From: Halorarius halobius
GTDB lineage: Archaea > Halobacteriota > Halobacteria > Halobacteriales > Haloarculaceae
Assembly (NCBI RefSeq): GCF_024298865.1
Contig: NZ_CP101161.1
Span: 2,749,227-2,813,226 of the forward strand
Length of the DNA: 64,000 nucleotides
Reading direction: 5' to 3'
Under the pieces are notes generated by a model. The model was not told the origin of the DNA. It searched no databases and saw only the letters and a program-made list of their open reading frames with translations. Both the position numbers and the translations under genes were made by a program. Of the stretch, positions 50,841 through 58,878 are shown piece after piece (positions within the stretch are counted from its first letter, which is position 1; each line of letters opens with the position of its first letter).

Positions 50841-52184
50841 ATGGACCTCTTCGGAACCGCCGGCATCCGCGGTGACGTCCGCGAGCGCGTCACCCCGGAG
50901 CTAGCGCTCGCGGTGGGGCGGGCGGCCGGCCGCGACGGCGACGAGTTCGTCGTCGGCCGTGACGGCCGCGAGACCGGCGCCGCGCTCGCCGCGGCGCTCG
51001 AAGCCGGACTGACCTCCGCGGGCGCCCGGGTCGTCCGCGTCGGGCAGGTGCCCACCCCGGCGCTGGCGTCCGCCTCCCGCGGCCGCCGTGGCGTGATGGT
51101 GACCGCCAGCCACAACCCGCCCGGCGACAACGGGCTGAAACTGTTCGTCGACGGCGAAGAGTACGACCGCGACGCCGAGCGGCGCATCGACGAACGGGTC
51201 GTCGACGACGCCCCGCCGGCCGAGTGGGACGCCTGGGGCGACACGGAGCGGGTGGACGTCCTCGCGGAGTATCGGAGCGCAGTCGTCGAGTACGCGAACT
51301 CCCACGGGGCATCGCTCGACGGGCTCTCCGTCGCCGTCGACTGCGGGACGGGGATGAGCGCCGTGGCGACGCCCCAGGTGTTGCGCGCGATGGGGGCCCA
51401 CGTCGTCGCACTCAACGCACAGGTCGACGGCCACTTCCCCGGCCGGGAGTCGAAGCCGACGCCCGAGAGCCTCGGGGACCTGCGGGCGTTCGTCCGCGAG
51501 GGGGAGTTCGACCTCGGAATCGCCCACGACGGCGACGCCGACCGGGTCGTCGTCGTCGACGGCGACGGCGAGGTGGTCCACGAGGACACCGTCGTCGCCG
51601 TGCTCGCGGCGCATTTCGTCGCCGCGAGCGACGCGGCCGACCCGGTGGTGGTGACGACGCCGAACGCGTCCGGGCGCATCGACGAGCGGGTCGACGCCGA
51701 GGGCGGCCGAGTCGAGCGCGTCCGACTGGGGGCGCTCCACGAGGGAATCGCCAGCGTCCGTGCCGCCGGTGACGACGAGACGGTGGTCGTGTTCGCGGCC
51801 GAACCGTGGAAGCATATCCACCCGGTCCACGGACCGTGGATCGACGGCGTCGCCAGCGCCGCAGTGTTCGCACGACTGGTCGCCGAGCGCGGCCTCTCCG
51901 GGCTCCGGGAGCCGGTCGCGGAGCGACCCTACCGGAAGCTGTCGGTTCCCTGTCCGGACGACCGGAAGGCGGAGGCGATGACGGCCATCGAGACGGCACT
52001 CCCCGAGGCGTTCCCCGACGGCGAGGTGGACACCGACCACGGCGTCCGCATCGACCGCCCGGACGGCTCGTGGGTGCTCGTCCGCCCGTCTGGGACGGAG
52101 CCGTACGTCCGCATCTACGCGGAGAGCGACGAGGTGGACGCGCTCGTCGACCGGGCCCGCGCCGTCGTCGAGCGAGAGCTCTGA
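50841..52184 (+). CDS. Phosphohexo/phosphopentomutase family protein with altered sugar loop
   Basis: A 447-residue alpha-D-phosphohexomutase-superfamily enzyme. Active serine S90 is in VMVTASHNPPGDNG; the Mg loop is HDGDADR (D230, D232, D234); the phosphate loop is RPSGTEP (415-421). The sugar-specificity loop, usually GEESGH in glucose/mannose mutases, reads AAEPWKHIHP (E321, K324, H325). That change argues for a different sugar. The gene lies just before nucleoside uptake and phosphorolysis genes, so conversion of ribose-1-phosphate and ribose-5-phosphate is a good hypothesis; archaeal phosphopentomutases of this superfamily are known. Start at 50841. Confidence 0.82.
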   Translation: MDLFGTAGIRGDVRERVTPELALAVGRAAGRDGDEFVVGRDGRETGAALAAALEAGLTSAGARVVRVGQVPTPALASASRGRRGVMVTASHNPPGDNGLKLFVDGEEYDRDAERRIDERVVDDAPPAEWDAWGDTERVDVLAEYRSAVVEYANSHGASLDGLSVAVDCGTGMSAVATPQVLRAMGAHVVALNAQVDGHFPGRESKPTPESLGDLRAFVREGEFDLGIAHDGDADRVVVVDGDGEVVHEDTVVAVLAAHFVAASDAADPVVVTTPNASGRIDERVDAEGGRVERVRLGALHEGIASVRAAGDDETVVVFAAEPWKHIHPVHGPWIDGVASAAVFARLVAERGLSGLREPVAERPYRKLSVPCPDDRKAEAMTAIETALPEAFPDGEVDTDHGVRIDRPDGSWVLVRPSGTEPYVRIYAESDEVDALVDRARAVVEREL

Positions 52185-52213
52185 GAAATTCCGATAGAGA
52201 GGGCGAGGCGGGG

Positions 52214-52268
52214 TTATATAGTCGAACCGGGGGGAACTTTCGCAGACCTTATGCCGGGGTGGCCCGGC
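52214..52268 (+). promoter_or_regulatory. Promoter and leader hairpin of the nucleoside transporter operon
   Basis: TTATATAG (52214-52221) is a strong TATA box; transcription should begin near 52243, giving a leader of about 38 bases. It contains GCCGGG-GTGG-CCCGGC (52253-52268), a 6-base-pair hairpin 12 bases before the ATG at 52281. Most haloarchaeal first genes lack leaders, so this may be a control element. It is too short for a known purine riboswitch. Confidence 0.45.
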
Positions 52269-52280
52269 TCTTGAACCGAG

Positions 52281-53453
52281 ATGCCACTGGACAGGCGGCG
52301 GTTCGTCACGGCAACGGGTATCGCAGGCCTCGCGGGGCTGGCAGGATGTACGGGGGGACCGTCGAGCGACGACGGTTCGCCGACCGACACCGACGGGGGC
52401 GGTGACGACGAGACCACCGACACGGACGACGGGGGCGACAGCATGGAGACGGCGGCCCACATCGGCATGGTGTACGCCACGGGTGGACTCGGCGACGGCT
52501 CGTTCAACGACCAGGCCCAGCAGGGGGTGCAGGCGGCCGAGGAAGAACTGAACGTTCAGTACCAGTCCGCACAGCCGGAGGAGGTGTCGGAGTTCGGGAC
52601 GTTCCAACAGCAGTTCGCCCAGTCGCAGGACCCCGACTACGACCTGGTGTCCTGCATCGGGTTCCTGCAGGCGGACGCGCTCTCGGAGACGGCGCCGCAG
52701 TACCCCGACCAGCATTTCCAGATAGTCGACTCCGTCCCGATGAAGGACACCGACGACGACGGCGAGGGCGACGAGCAGTTCGACAACGTCGCGTCCTACG
52801 TGTTCGCCGAGGAAGAGGGGTCGTACCTCGTCGGTCAGTTGGCGGGCCTGCTCACGACCCGGAGCTTCTCGGCGGGAGCCGGCTCCACCCAGTCCGACTC
52901 CACGAACGTAGGCTTCGTCGGCGGCGTCGAGTCCGGTCTCATCAAGAAGTTCGAGGCCGGCTACACGGCCGGCGTGAAGGCCGCGGACGGCGACGTCGAC
53001 GTGCAGACGGCGTACGTCGGCTCGTTCAACGACCCCGGGGCCGGCCGGGAGGCCGCGCTGTCGATGTACAACAGCGGTGCCGACGTCGTCTACCACGCCT
53101 CCGGCAACACCGGCACCGGCGTGTTCCGGGCCGCCCAGGACCAGGGCCGGTTCGCCATCGGCGTCGACCGCGACCAGTCCGTGACGAAGTCCTCGTTCAA
53201 GAACGTCATCCTCGCGTCGATGGTCAAGCGGGTCGACACCGCCGTCTACAACGCCATCGAGGCGGAGGTGAACGGCGAGTTCGAGGGCGGAACGACGACC
53301 GCACTCGGCCTCGACGACGACGGCGTCGCCGCGGTGTACGGCCAGCAGCTCGGTTCGGAGATTCCGTCGTCGGTGAAAGACGAGATAGCGTCGTCGCGGC
53401 AGTCCATCATCGACGGCGACATCGACGTTCCGACCGACCCCGAGAACGTCTGA
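52281..53453 (+). CDS. BMP-family nucleoside-binding lipoprotein
   Basis: A 390-residue substrate-binding protein of the BMP (PnrA/TmpC) family, which captures nucleosides for ABC import. The Tat signal RRRFVTATGIAGLAGLAGC ends in a lipobox with C26-27 as lipid site. A Gly/Asp/Thr-rich linker follows. HIGMVYATGGLGDGSFNDQA is the family start; VSCIGFLQADALSETAPQYP, VGFVGGVESGLIKKFEAGYTAG and VYHASGNTGTGVFRAAQDQG outline the two lobes, with DRDQS at the ligand cleft. It is the first gene of a six-gene transcript (binding protein, ATPase, two permeases, deaminase, phosphorylase). Confidence 0.93.
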   Translation: MPLDRRRFVTATGIAGLAGLAGCTGGPSSDDGSPTDTDGGGDDETTDTDDGGDSMETAAHIGMVYATGGLGDGSFNDQAQQGVQAAEEELNVQYQSAQPEEVSEFGTFQQQFAQSQDPDYDLVSCIGFLQADALSETAPQYPDQHFQIVDSVPMKDTDDDGEGDEQFDNVASYVFAEEEGSYLVGQLAGLLTTRSFSAGAGSTQSDSTNVGFVGGVESGLIKKFEAGYTAGVKAADGDVDVQTAYVGSFNDPGAGREAALSMYNSGADVVYHASGNTGTGVFRAAQDQGRFAIGVDRDQSVTKSSFKNVILASMVKRVDTAVYNAIEAEVNGEFEGGTTTALGLDDDGVAAVYGQQLGSEIPSSVKDEIASSRQSIIDGDIDVPTDPENV

Positions 53454-53457
53454 GCGG

Positions 53458-55056
53458 ATGACCGAGGCCGTCCACCTCGACGGGATAACCAAGCGGTTCC
53501 CGGGCGTCGTCGCCAACGACGACGTGACGCTCGAAGTCGAGGCGGGGAGCGTCCACGCCCTCCTCGGCGAGAACGGCGCCGGGAAGACGACGCTGATGAA
53601 CGTCCTCTACGGGCTCTACCAGCCCACGGCGGGCCGCGTCGTCGTCGACGGCACCGAGCGCCAGTTCGACTCGCCGCGGGACGCCATCGACGCCGGCGTC
53701 GGCATGATTCACCAGCACTTCATGCTCGTGGACACGATGACCGTCGCCGAGAACATCACGCTCGGCAACGAGCCGCGCAAGTGGGGCGGGCTGGCGGTCG
53801 ACCGCGAGCGCGCGCGCCGTGAGGTCCGGGAGTTGAGCCAGCGGTACGGGTTCGACGTCGACCCCGAGGCACGCATCGAGGACGTCAGCGTCGGCGTCCA
53901 ACAGCGCGTCGAGATACTGAAGGCGCTGTACCGGGGGGCCGACGTACTCATCCTCGACGAGCCGACGGCGGTGCTCACTCCCCAGGAGGTCGAGGACCTG
54001 TTCGACGTGTTCGAGGAACTCACCGCGGAGGGGAAGACTATCATCTTCATCACCCACAAGTTGGGCGAAGCGATGGCCGCCGCGGACGACGTGACGGTCC
54101 TGCGCGACGGCGAGAACGTCGGGACGGTGCCCGCGGCCGACACCACCCGCGAACAGCTCGCGGAGCTGATGGTCGGCCGGAAGGTGTTCATGGAGGTCCG
54201 CGAACCGGAACGGGAGCCCGGGAGCGATACGCTCGCGGTCGAAGGGGTCGGGGTCACCGACGACCGGGGCGTCGACGTCGTCGACGACGTCTCGTTCCGC
54301 GTCCGCGAGGGCGAAGTGTTCGGCATCGCGGGCGTCGACGGCAACGGCCAGACCGAACTGGTCGAGGCGATAACCGGGCTGAGCGAGCCGTCGAGTGGGC
54401 GCGTGGGTCTGAGTGGGACGGACGTGACGAACTGGTCGCGACGCGAGCGCATCGCCGCTGGGATGGCCTACGTCCCCGAGGACAGACAGGAACGCGGCCT
54501 CGTGATGGAGTTCGACCTCGTGGAGAACGGCTTGCTCGGCAACCAGCACGACGACGAGTTCGCGGACCGCGGCCGCATCGACTGGCCGGCGACCCGCGAC
54601 CACGCCGAGACGCTCATCGACGAGTACGACGTGCGGCCGCCGGACGCCGACGCCACCGCGGCGTCGCTGTCGGGCGGCAACCAGCAGAAGTTCATCGTCG
54701 GTCGCGAGTTCGAGCGCGACCCTTCGCTTCTGGTCGCCACCCATCCCACCCGCGGGGTCGACATCGGCTCGACCGAGTTCATCCACGACCGCCTGCTCGA
54801 CATGCGCGACGAGGGGGCCGCAGTGCTTCTGGTCTCCTCGAAACTGGAGGAGGTGCAGTCGCTGTCCGACCGCCTCGCGGTGATGTACGAGGGCGAGTTG
54901 ATGGCCGTCGTCGACCCCGACGACGTGACCGAGGAGGAACTCGGTCTGCTGATGGCCGGTGAACGGCCCGACCGGGACCTGGGCTCGCGGCGACTGACCG
55001 AGACAACCGAGCAGGCGGCCGCCTCCGGGACGGCGGCCGACGGAGGGGCCGAATGA
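53458..55056 (+). CDS. Double-domain ABC transporter ATPase for nucleosides (NupO/RbsA-like)
   Basis: A 532-residue protein with two fused ATPase domains. The first has LLGENGAGKTTLMNVLYGLY (Walker A, residues 34-53), GMIHQHFMLVDTMTV (Q loop), ISVGVQQRVEI-type signature VSVGVQQRVEILKAL and LILDEPTAVLTPQE. The second has GVDGNGQTELVEAI in place of a canonical Walker A (GxxGxGxTxL), SLSGGNQQKF signature and LVATHPTRGVDIGS. Such tandem ATPases serve BMP-linked nucleoside permeases. It begins four bases after the binding protein stop and overlaps the first permease by four bases. Confidence 0.93.
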   Translation: MTEAVHLDGITKRFPGVVANDDVTLEVEAGSVHALLGENGAGKTTLMNVLYGLYQPTAGRVVVDGTERQFDSPRDAIDAGVGMIHQHFMLVDTMTVAENITLGNEPRKWGGLAVDRERARREVRELSQRYGFDVDPEARIEDVSVGVQQRVEILKALYRGADVLILDEPTAVLTPQEVEDLFDVFEELTAEGKTIIFITHKLGEAMAAADDVTVLRDGENVGTVPAADTTREQLAELMVGRKVFMEVREPEREPGSDTLAVEGVGVTDDRGVDVVDDVSFRVREGEVFGIAGVDGNGQTELVEAITGLSEPSSGRVGLSGTDVTNWSRRERIAAGMAYVPEDRQERGLVMEFDLVENGLLGNQHDDEFADRGRIDWPATRDHAETLIDEYDVRPPDADATAASLSGGNQQKFIVGREFERDPSLLVATHPTRGVDIGSTEFIHDRLLDMRDEGAAVLLVSSKLEEVQSLSDRLAVMYEGELMAVVDPDDVTEEELGLLMAGERPDRDLGSRRLTETTEQAAASGTAADGGAE

Positions 55057-56384
55057 CGTGGCGCGACCGGCTCCGCCGAGCGTACGCCCGACTGGTGACG
55101 GCTTCGGGGTTCGAGCGGCTGGCCATCAGCGTCGCGGCGCTCGTCGCCTCCATCGCCGTCGGGACTGTACTGGTGCTCGTCGCCGGCCGGATGACCGACT
55201 GCACGCAGGCGGCGTTCGTGCTCACCCACCCGACCCCGTTCGGGTTCCCGCGGCTGTTCTCCGTGGGGTTCTGTTACGACCCCGTCACCGTCTACGACCG
55301 GCTGTTCGTGGGCGCGCTCGGCGACCCGCTCAAGGAGGGCTGGGGACCGCTCACGCCGTTCCGTGGCGGCCCGGTCGTCCCGTTTCGCGCGGGCTACGAT
55401 CCGCTGAACGCACAGATGGCGGTCACGCTCCGGGAGGCGACCGTGCTGGTGTTCACGGGGCTGTCCGTCGCCGTCGCGTTCCGCGCCGGCATCTTCAACA
55501 TCGGGACGCAGGGCCAACTCGTCGTCGGCGCCCTCGCGAGTGCCATGTCGGTGCTGTGGACCGCGCCGTACGTCTCCGGCGTCGCTGGCACGCTGTTGCT
55601 GGTGCCGCTCGGACTGCTTGCGGGCGCGACGTTCGGCGGGCTGTACGGCGCCATCCCCGGCTTGCTGAAAGCGTACGCCGACGCCAACGAGGTCATCACC
55701 ACCATCATGCTGAACTTCGTGGCGACGGGTGTGGTCGGCTACCTCGTGCTCAACCACTTCAAGGACCCCAACAGCGCCGCGACGCAGACGCGGTCGCTCC
55801 CGGCGTACGCGGATTTCCCGCATCTCATCTTCGACCCGCGGACCGACTTCTCGCTGGTCGCGCTGGCGCTCGGGCTCCTGCTCGTCGCCGTCATCTACTA
55901 CGTGCTCGAACACACGACGTTCGGCTACGACGTGCGGACCAGCGGCATCCAGCCGCGCGCGGCGGAGTACGGCGGCGTGGACGCCGAGCGAACGGTCGTC
56001 TCCAGTCTCGTCCTCTCGGGGGCGCTCGGCGGCATCGGCGGGGCGCTGTACGTGATGCTGATACTCGGCAAGTACCAGACCGGGGTGCCCGCCTACGGGT
56101 TCGACGGCATCACCGTCTCCATCCTGGCGGGCAACAACCCGCTCGGCGTCGTGTTCGCGGCCTTGCTGTTCGGCGTGTTGAAGTCCGGCGCCATCGTGGT
56201 CGACTTCGCCACCGACGTGCCGCCACAGCTAGTGAGCGTCCTCCGGGGGCTCATCATCCTGTTCGTCGCCATGCCGGAGTTCTTCCGGATGCTGGGTGCG
56301 CGACTGCCGTTTGCTCCCAGCGTGGAGACGGACCGCCAGGTCGCGGCCGACGGGGGCGAACAGGGAGGTGGCGCCGATGAGTGA
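55053..56384 (+). CDS. Nucleoside ABC transporter permease 1 (NupP-like)
   Basis: A 443-residue inner-membrane permease of the BPD_transp_2 family with about nine to ten hydrophobic segments. FRAGIFNIGTQGQLVVGALA is the family signature, followed by LYGAIPGLLKAYADANEVITTIMLNF (EAA-like coupling). About 110 N-terminal residues with a short extracytoplasmic loop (FGFPRLFSVGFCYDPVTVYD) are larger than in bacterial homologues. It overlaps the ATPase by four bases and the second permease by eight. Confidence 0.93.
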   Translation: MTWRDRLRRAYARLVTASGFERLAISVAALVASIAVGTVLVLVAGRMTDCTQAAFVLTHPTPFGFPRLFSVGFCYDPVTVYDRLFVGALGDPLKEGWGPLTPFRGGPVVPFRAGYDPLNAQMAVTLREATVLVFTGLSVAVAFRAGIFNIGTQGQLVVGALASAMSVLWTAPYVSGVAGTLLLVPLGLLAGATFGGLYGAIPGLLKAYADANEVITTIMLNFVATGVVGYLVLNHFKDPNSAATQTRSLPAYADFPHLIFDPRTDFSLVALALGLLLVAVIYYVLEHTTFGYDVRTSGIQPRAAEYGGVDAERTVVSSLVLSGALGGIGGALYVMLILGKYQTGVPAYGFDGITVSILAGNNPLGVVFAALLFGVLKSGAIVVDFATDVPPQLVSVLRGLIILFVAMPEFFRMLGARLPFAPSVETDRQVAADGGEQGGGADE

Positions 56385-57570
56385 CCTCTCGACGTGGCTC
56401 CGGTTGCGTGCGGATGCCCTCGCTCCCGAGCAGGTCGGCCGCCGCCTCATCGGCGTCGCAGTCGTCGCCGCGGCCGTCGTCACAGTCGTCGTGCTCGGGG
56501 TCGTGCTCCCGGACTCCATCTTCGGGACGCTGTTGTCCATCGTCGTCACGGAGTCGGTGGTCGGGTCGGCGCTCCGGCTGTCGGTTCCCATCGCGCTTGC
56601 GGCCGTCGGCGGTATCTTCGCCGAGAAGTCGGGCGTCATCAACATCGGGCTCGAGGGCCTCCTCATCATCTCGGCGTTCGTCGCCGTCTGGATGACGGAG
56701 GTGACGGGGAGCCTGCTCGTCGGCTTCCTGCTCGGCGTGCTCGCGTCGACGCTCCTGGCGCTGGTGTTCGCCGTCGTCTGCATCGAGTTCCGCGCCGACC
56801 AGATAATCGCGGGACTTGCCGTCTGGCTCATCGCGCTCGGCCTCGCCCCGTTCGCCTCACAGGTGGTGTACGGGGGCCCCAACACCCGGAGCGTCCGGAC
56901 GATTCCCACCCTGCCCGAACTGCTCGGGTTCCTCCCCGCGGAGGGGACCATCCCCCAGCGACTCGGTGCGCCGGACCTCGGTGTCCCCCTCGTGGACGGC
57001 CTGCTCCAGTCGGCCGTGGAGATACTCAGCCGACCGCCGCTGTTCGTCGCGGACGTCCTGCTGGGGGCGTCGCTGTCGGTGTATCTGATGTTCCTGATGG
57101 TCGGCGTCGGCTGGTATCTGCTCAATCGCACCTCGTTCGGGCGGTGGGTCCGCGCGTCCGGTGAGAACCCCAAGGCGCTCGACACCGCGGGCGTCAGCGT
57201 CTCCCGCGTCCGCTACGCCGCGGTGACGCTGTCGGGCGTGTTCTCCGGCCTCGGCGGTGGCGCGCTGGCGCTGTCCATCGGGCAGTTCACCGGCAACGGC
57301 CCGACGATGGTCAACGGCAAGGGGTTCATCGCCATCGTCGCGTACCTGTTCGGCAACTACAACCCCGTGGGTGCGTTCCTCTCGACGCTGTTGTTCGCGG
57401 GGCTGGACGCCATCCAGGTGACGCTCCAGACGAGCGGCACGACCGGCCTGCCGCCGTCGCTCGTCCGCATCATCCCGTTCGTCACCGTCATCCTCGTGCT
57501 GGCGTTCGTCGGGAAGACGCGCATCCCGGAGGCCGCCGGCGACCACTACGAGTCGGGGGAAGACGGGTAA
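56377..57570 (+). CDS. Nucleoside ABC transporter permease 2 (NupQ-like)
   Basis: A 397-residue permease. EKSGVINIGLEGLLIISAFV is the family signature; ADQIIAGLAVWLIALGLAPF follows in the coupling region. A loop between helices (RTIPTLPELLGFLPAEG) is outside. GGGALALSIGQFTGNGPTMVNG and LFGNYNPVGAFLSTLLFAGL complete the fold. The ATG at 56377 lies inside the end of permease 1, with GGAGGTG ten bases upstream as a ribosome site, which decides this start over 56296. It pairs with permease 1 to form the channel. Confidence 0.93.
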   Translation: MSDLSTWLRLRADALAPEQVGRRLIGVAVVAAAVVTVVVLGVVLPDSIFGTLLSIVVTESVVGSALRLSVPIALAAVGGIFAEKSGVINIGLEGLLIISAFVAVWMTEVTGSLLVGFLLGVLASTLLALVFAVVCIEFRADQIIAGLAVWLIALGLAPFASQVVYGGPNTRSVRTIPTLPELLGFLPAEGTIPQRLGAPDLGVPLVDGLLQSAVEILSRPPLFVADVLLGASLSVYLMFLMVGVGWYLLNRTSFGRWVRASGENPKALDTAGVSVSRVRYAAVTLSGVFSGLGGGALALSIGQFTGNGPTMVNGKGFIAIVAYLFGNYNPVGAFLSTLLFAGLDAIQVTLQTSGTTGLPPSLVRIIPFVTVILVLAFVGKTRIPEAAGDHYESGEDG

Positions 57571-57631
57571 CCCCCACCTCCTGCGGCCGGGCGTCCGGTG
57601 GCTATTTTTGCCGTCTCGTCGAACGCCGCCC

Positions 57632-58021
57632 ATGGACGAGTTACTCGACGCCGCACGCGACGCGCTCGATTCGGCGTACGTCCCCTACTCGGAGTACCGG
57701 GTCGGCGCCGCCATCCGAGCGTCGGACGGGTCGGTGTTCGTCGGCTGTAACCTGGAGAACGCGAACTACTCGAACTCACTGCACGCCGAGGAGGTGGCCG
57801 TCGCGGAAGCCGTCAAGAACGGCCACGAGTCGTTCGACGCGCTGGCCGTCGTCTCGGGGAACCGCGACGGCGTCACGCCCTGCGGGATGTGCCGGCAGAC
57901 GCTCGCGGAGTTCTGCGACGGGTCGCTTCCAATCTACTGTGACGAGGGCGATACAGTGAGCGAGTACACGCTGGGCGAACTGCTCCCGAACGCCATCTCG
58001 CCGGAGACGCTGGGCAAATGA
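57632..58021 (+). CDS. cdd: Cytidine deaminase
   Basis: A 129-residue deaminase turning cytidine and deoxycytidine into uridine forms. NxxxxPYS-type AYVPYSEYRVGAA and FVGCNLENANYSNSLHAEE match the family. Catalytic glutamate is E53; zinc ligands are H51, C84 and C87 (TPCGMCRQ). Short tetrameric enzymes normally carry cysteine at the first ligand (CAE); here it is histidine, as in the long dimeric E. coli enzyme. The product suits the uridine phosphorylase whose start overlaps its stop by four bases. It lies 61 bases after the permease and is part of the uptake operon. Confidence 0.93.
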   Translation: MDELLDAARDALDSAYVPYSEYRVGAAIRASDGSVFVGCNLENANYSNSLHAEEVAVAEAVKNGHESFDALAVVSGNRDGVTPCGMCRQTLAEFCDGSLPIYCDEGDTVSEYTLGELLPNAISPETLGK

Positions 58022-58842
58022 CGGGCGACAGCGAGAACCCCAACGACGACGTCCAGTACCACCTCGGCGTCGGTCCGAACGACGTCGACGGCCCGGTGCT
58101 CCTGCCGGGCGACCCCGAGCGCGTCCCGAAGATCGCGGCGTTCTGGGACGACAGCGAGGAGCGGGGCCACCACCGCGAGTACCGAACCGCGACGGGCACG
58201 TACGACGGCGCGCCCGTGACGGTCACCTCGACGGGCATCGGCTCGCCGTCGGCGGCCATCGCCGTCGAGGAGCACGCTAACATCGGTACGGAGACGTTCA
58301 TGCGGGTCGGTTCCTGTGGCGCGATTCAGCCGGGGATGGACGTGGGTGACCTCGTCATCACGACCGGTGCGGTCAGACAGGAGGGCACCTCCGACGAGTA
58401 CGTCCGCGAGGACTACCCGGCGACGGCCGACAGCGAGGTGGTGACGGCGCTGGTCACGGCCTGCGAGGAACTCGGCTACGACTACCACACCGGGGTCACC
58501 TGCTCGACGGACTCCTTCTACGCGGGACAGGGGCGCCCCGGCCACGGCGGGTTCGAGGCGCAGGGCGCGGAGGCGCTCGTCGATGAACTCCAGAACGCCG
58601 GCGTGCTGAACTTCGAGATGGAGGCGGCGGCCATCCTGACGGTGGCGAACCTCTACGGCCTTCGGGCGGGCGCCGTCTGTACGGTGTACGCCAACCGTGT
58701 CACCGGGGAGTTCCGCACCGAGGGCGAACGGCGTGCGGGCGAGGTTGCGTCGCGTGCGGCGGCCATCCTGCGGGAGATGGACGAGACGAAAGCCGAGGCG
58801 GGCGCGGACCGCTGGCACGCGGGGCTGTCGCTGGACAGGTAG
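58018..58842 (+). CDS. udp: Uridine phosphorylase / nucleoside phosphorylase
   Basis: A 274-residue NP-I family phosphorylase that splits uridine with phosphate to uracil and ribose-1-phosphate. Phosphate-binding VLLPGDPERVPKI near the N-terminus, STGIGSPSAAIAVEEH, FMRVGSCGAIQPGMDVGDLV and the ribose-binding LNFEMEAAAILTVANLYG are all intact. DSFYAGQGRPGHGG is the base-binding region. E and R residues for uridine are present, but purine nucleosides cannot be excluded. It is the last gene of the operon; deaminated cytidine from Cdd is an obvious substrate, and ribose-1-phosphate could enter the RuBisCO pathway. Confidence 0.92.
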   Translation: MTGDSENPNDDVQYHLGVGPNDVDGPVLLPGDPERVPKIAAFWDDSEERGHHREYRTATGTYDGAPVTVTSTGIGSPSAAIAVEEHANIGTETFMRVGSCGAIQPGMDVGDLVITTGAVRQEGTSDEYVREDYPATADSEVVTALVTACEELGYDYHTGVTCSTDSFYAGQGRPGHGGFEAQGAEALVDELQNAGVLNFEMEAAAILTVANLYGLRAGAVCTVYANRVTGEFRTEGERRAGEVASRAAAILREMDETKAEAGADRWHAGLSLDR

Positions 58843-58878
58843 CCGCGTCGATAAGTCGCTCCGGCCCGTTGGACGGGT

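Noticed and set aside
52222-52280. Purine or other riboswitch before the nucleoside operon
   Set aside because: The leader of about 38 bases is too short for known aptamers and shows only one small hairpin.
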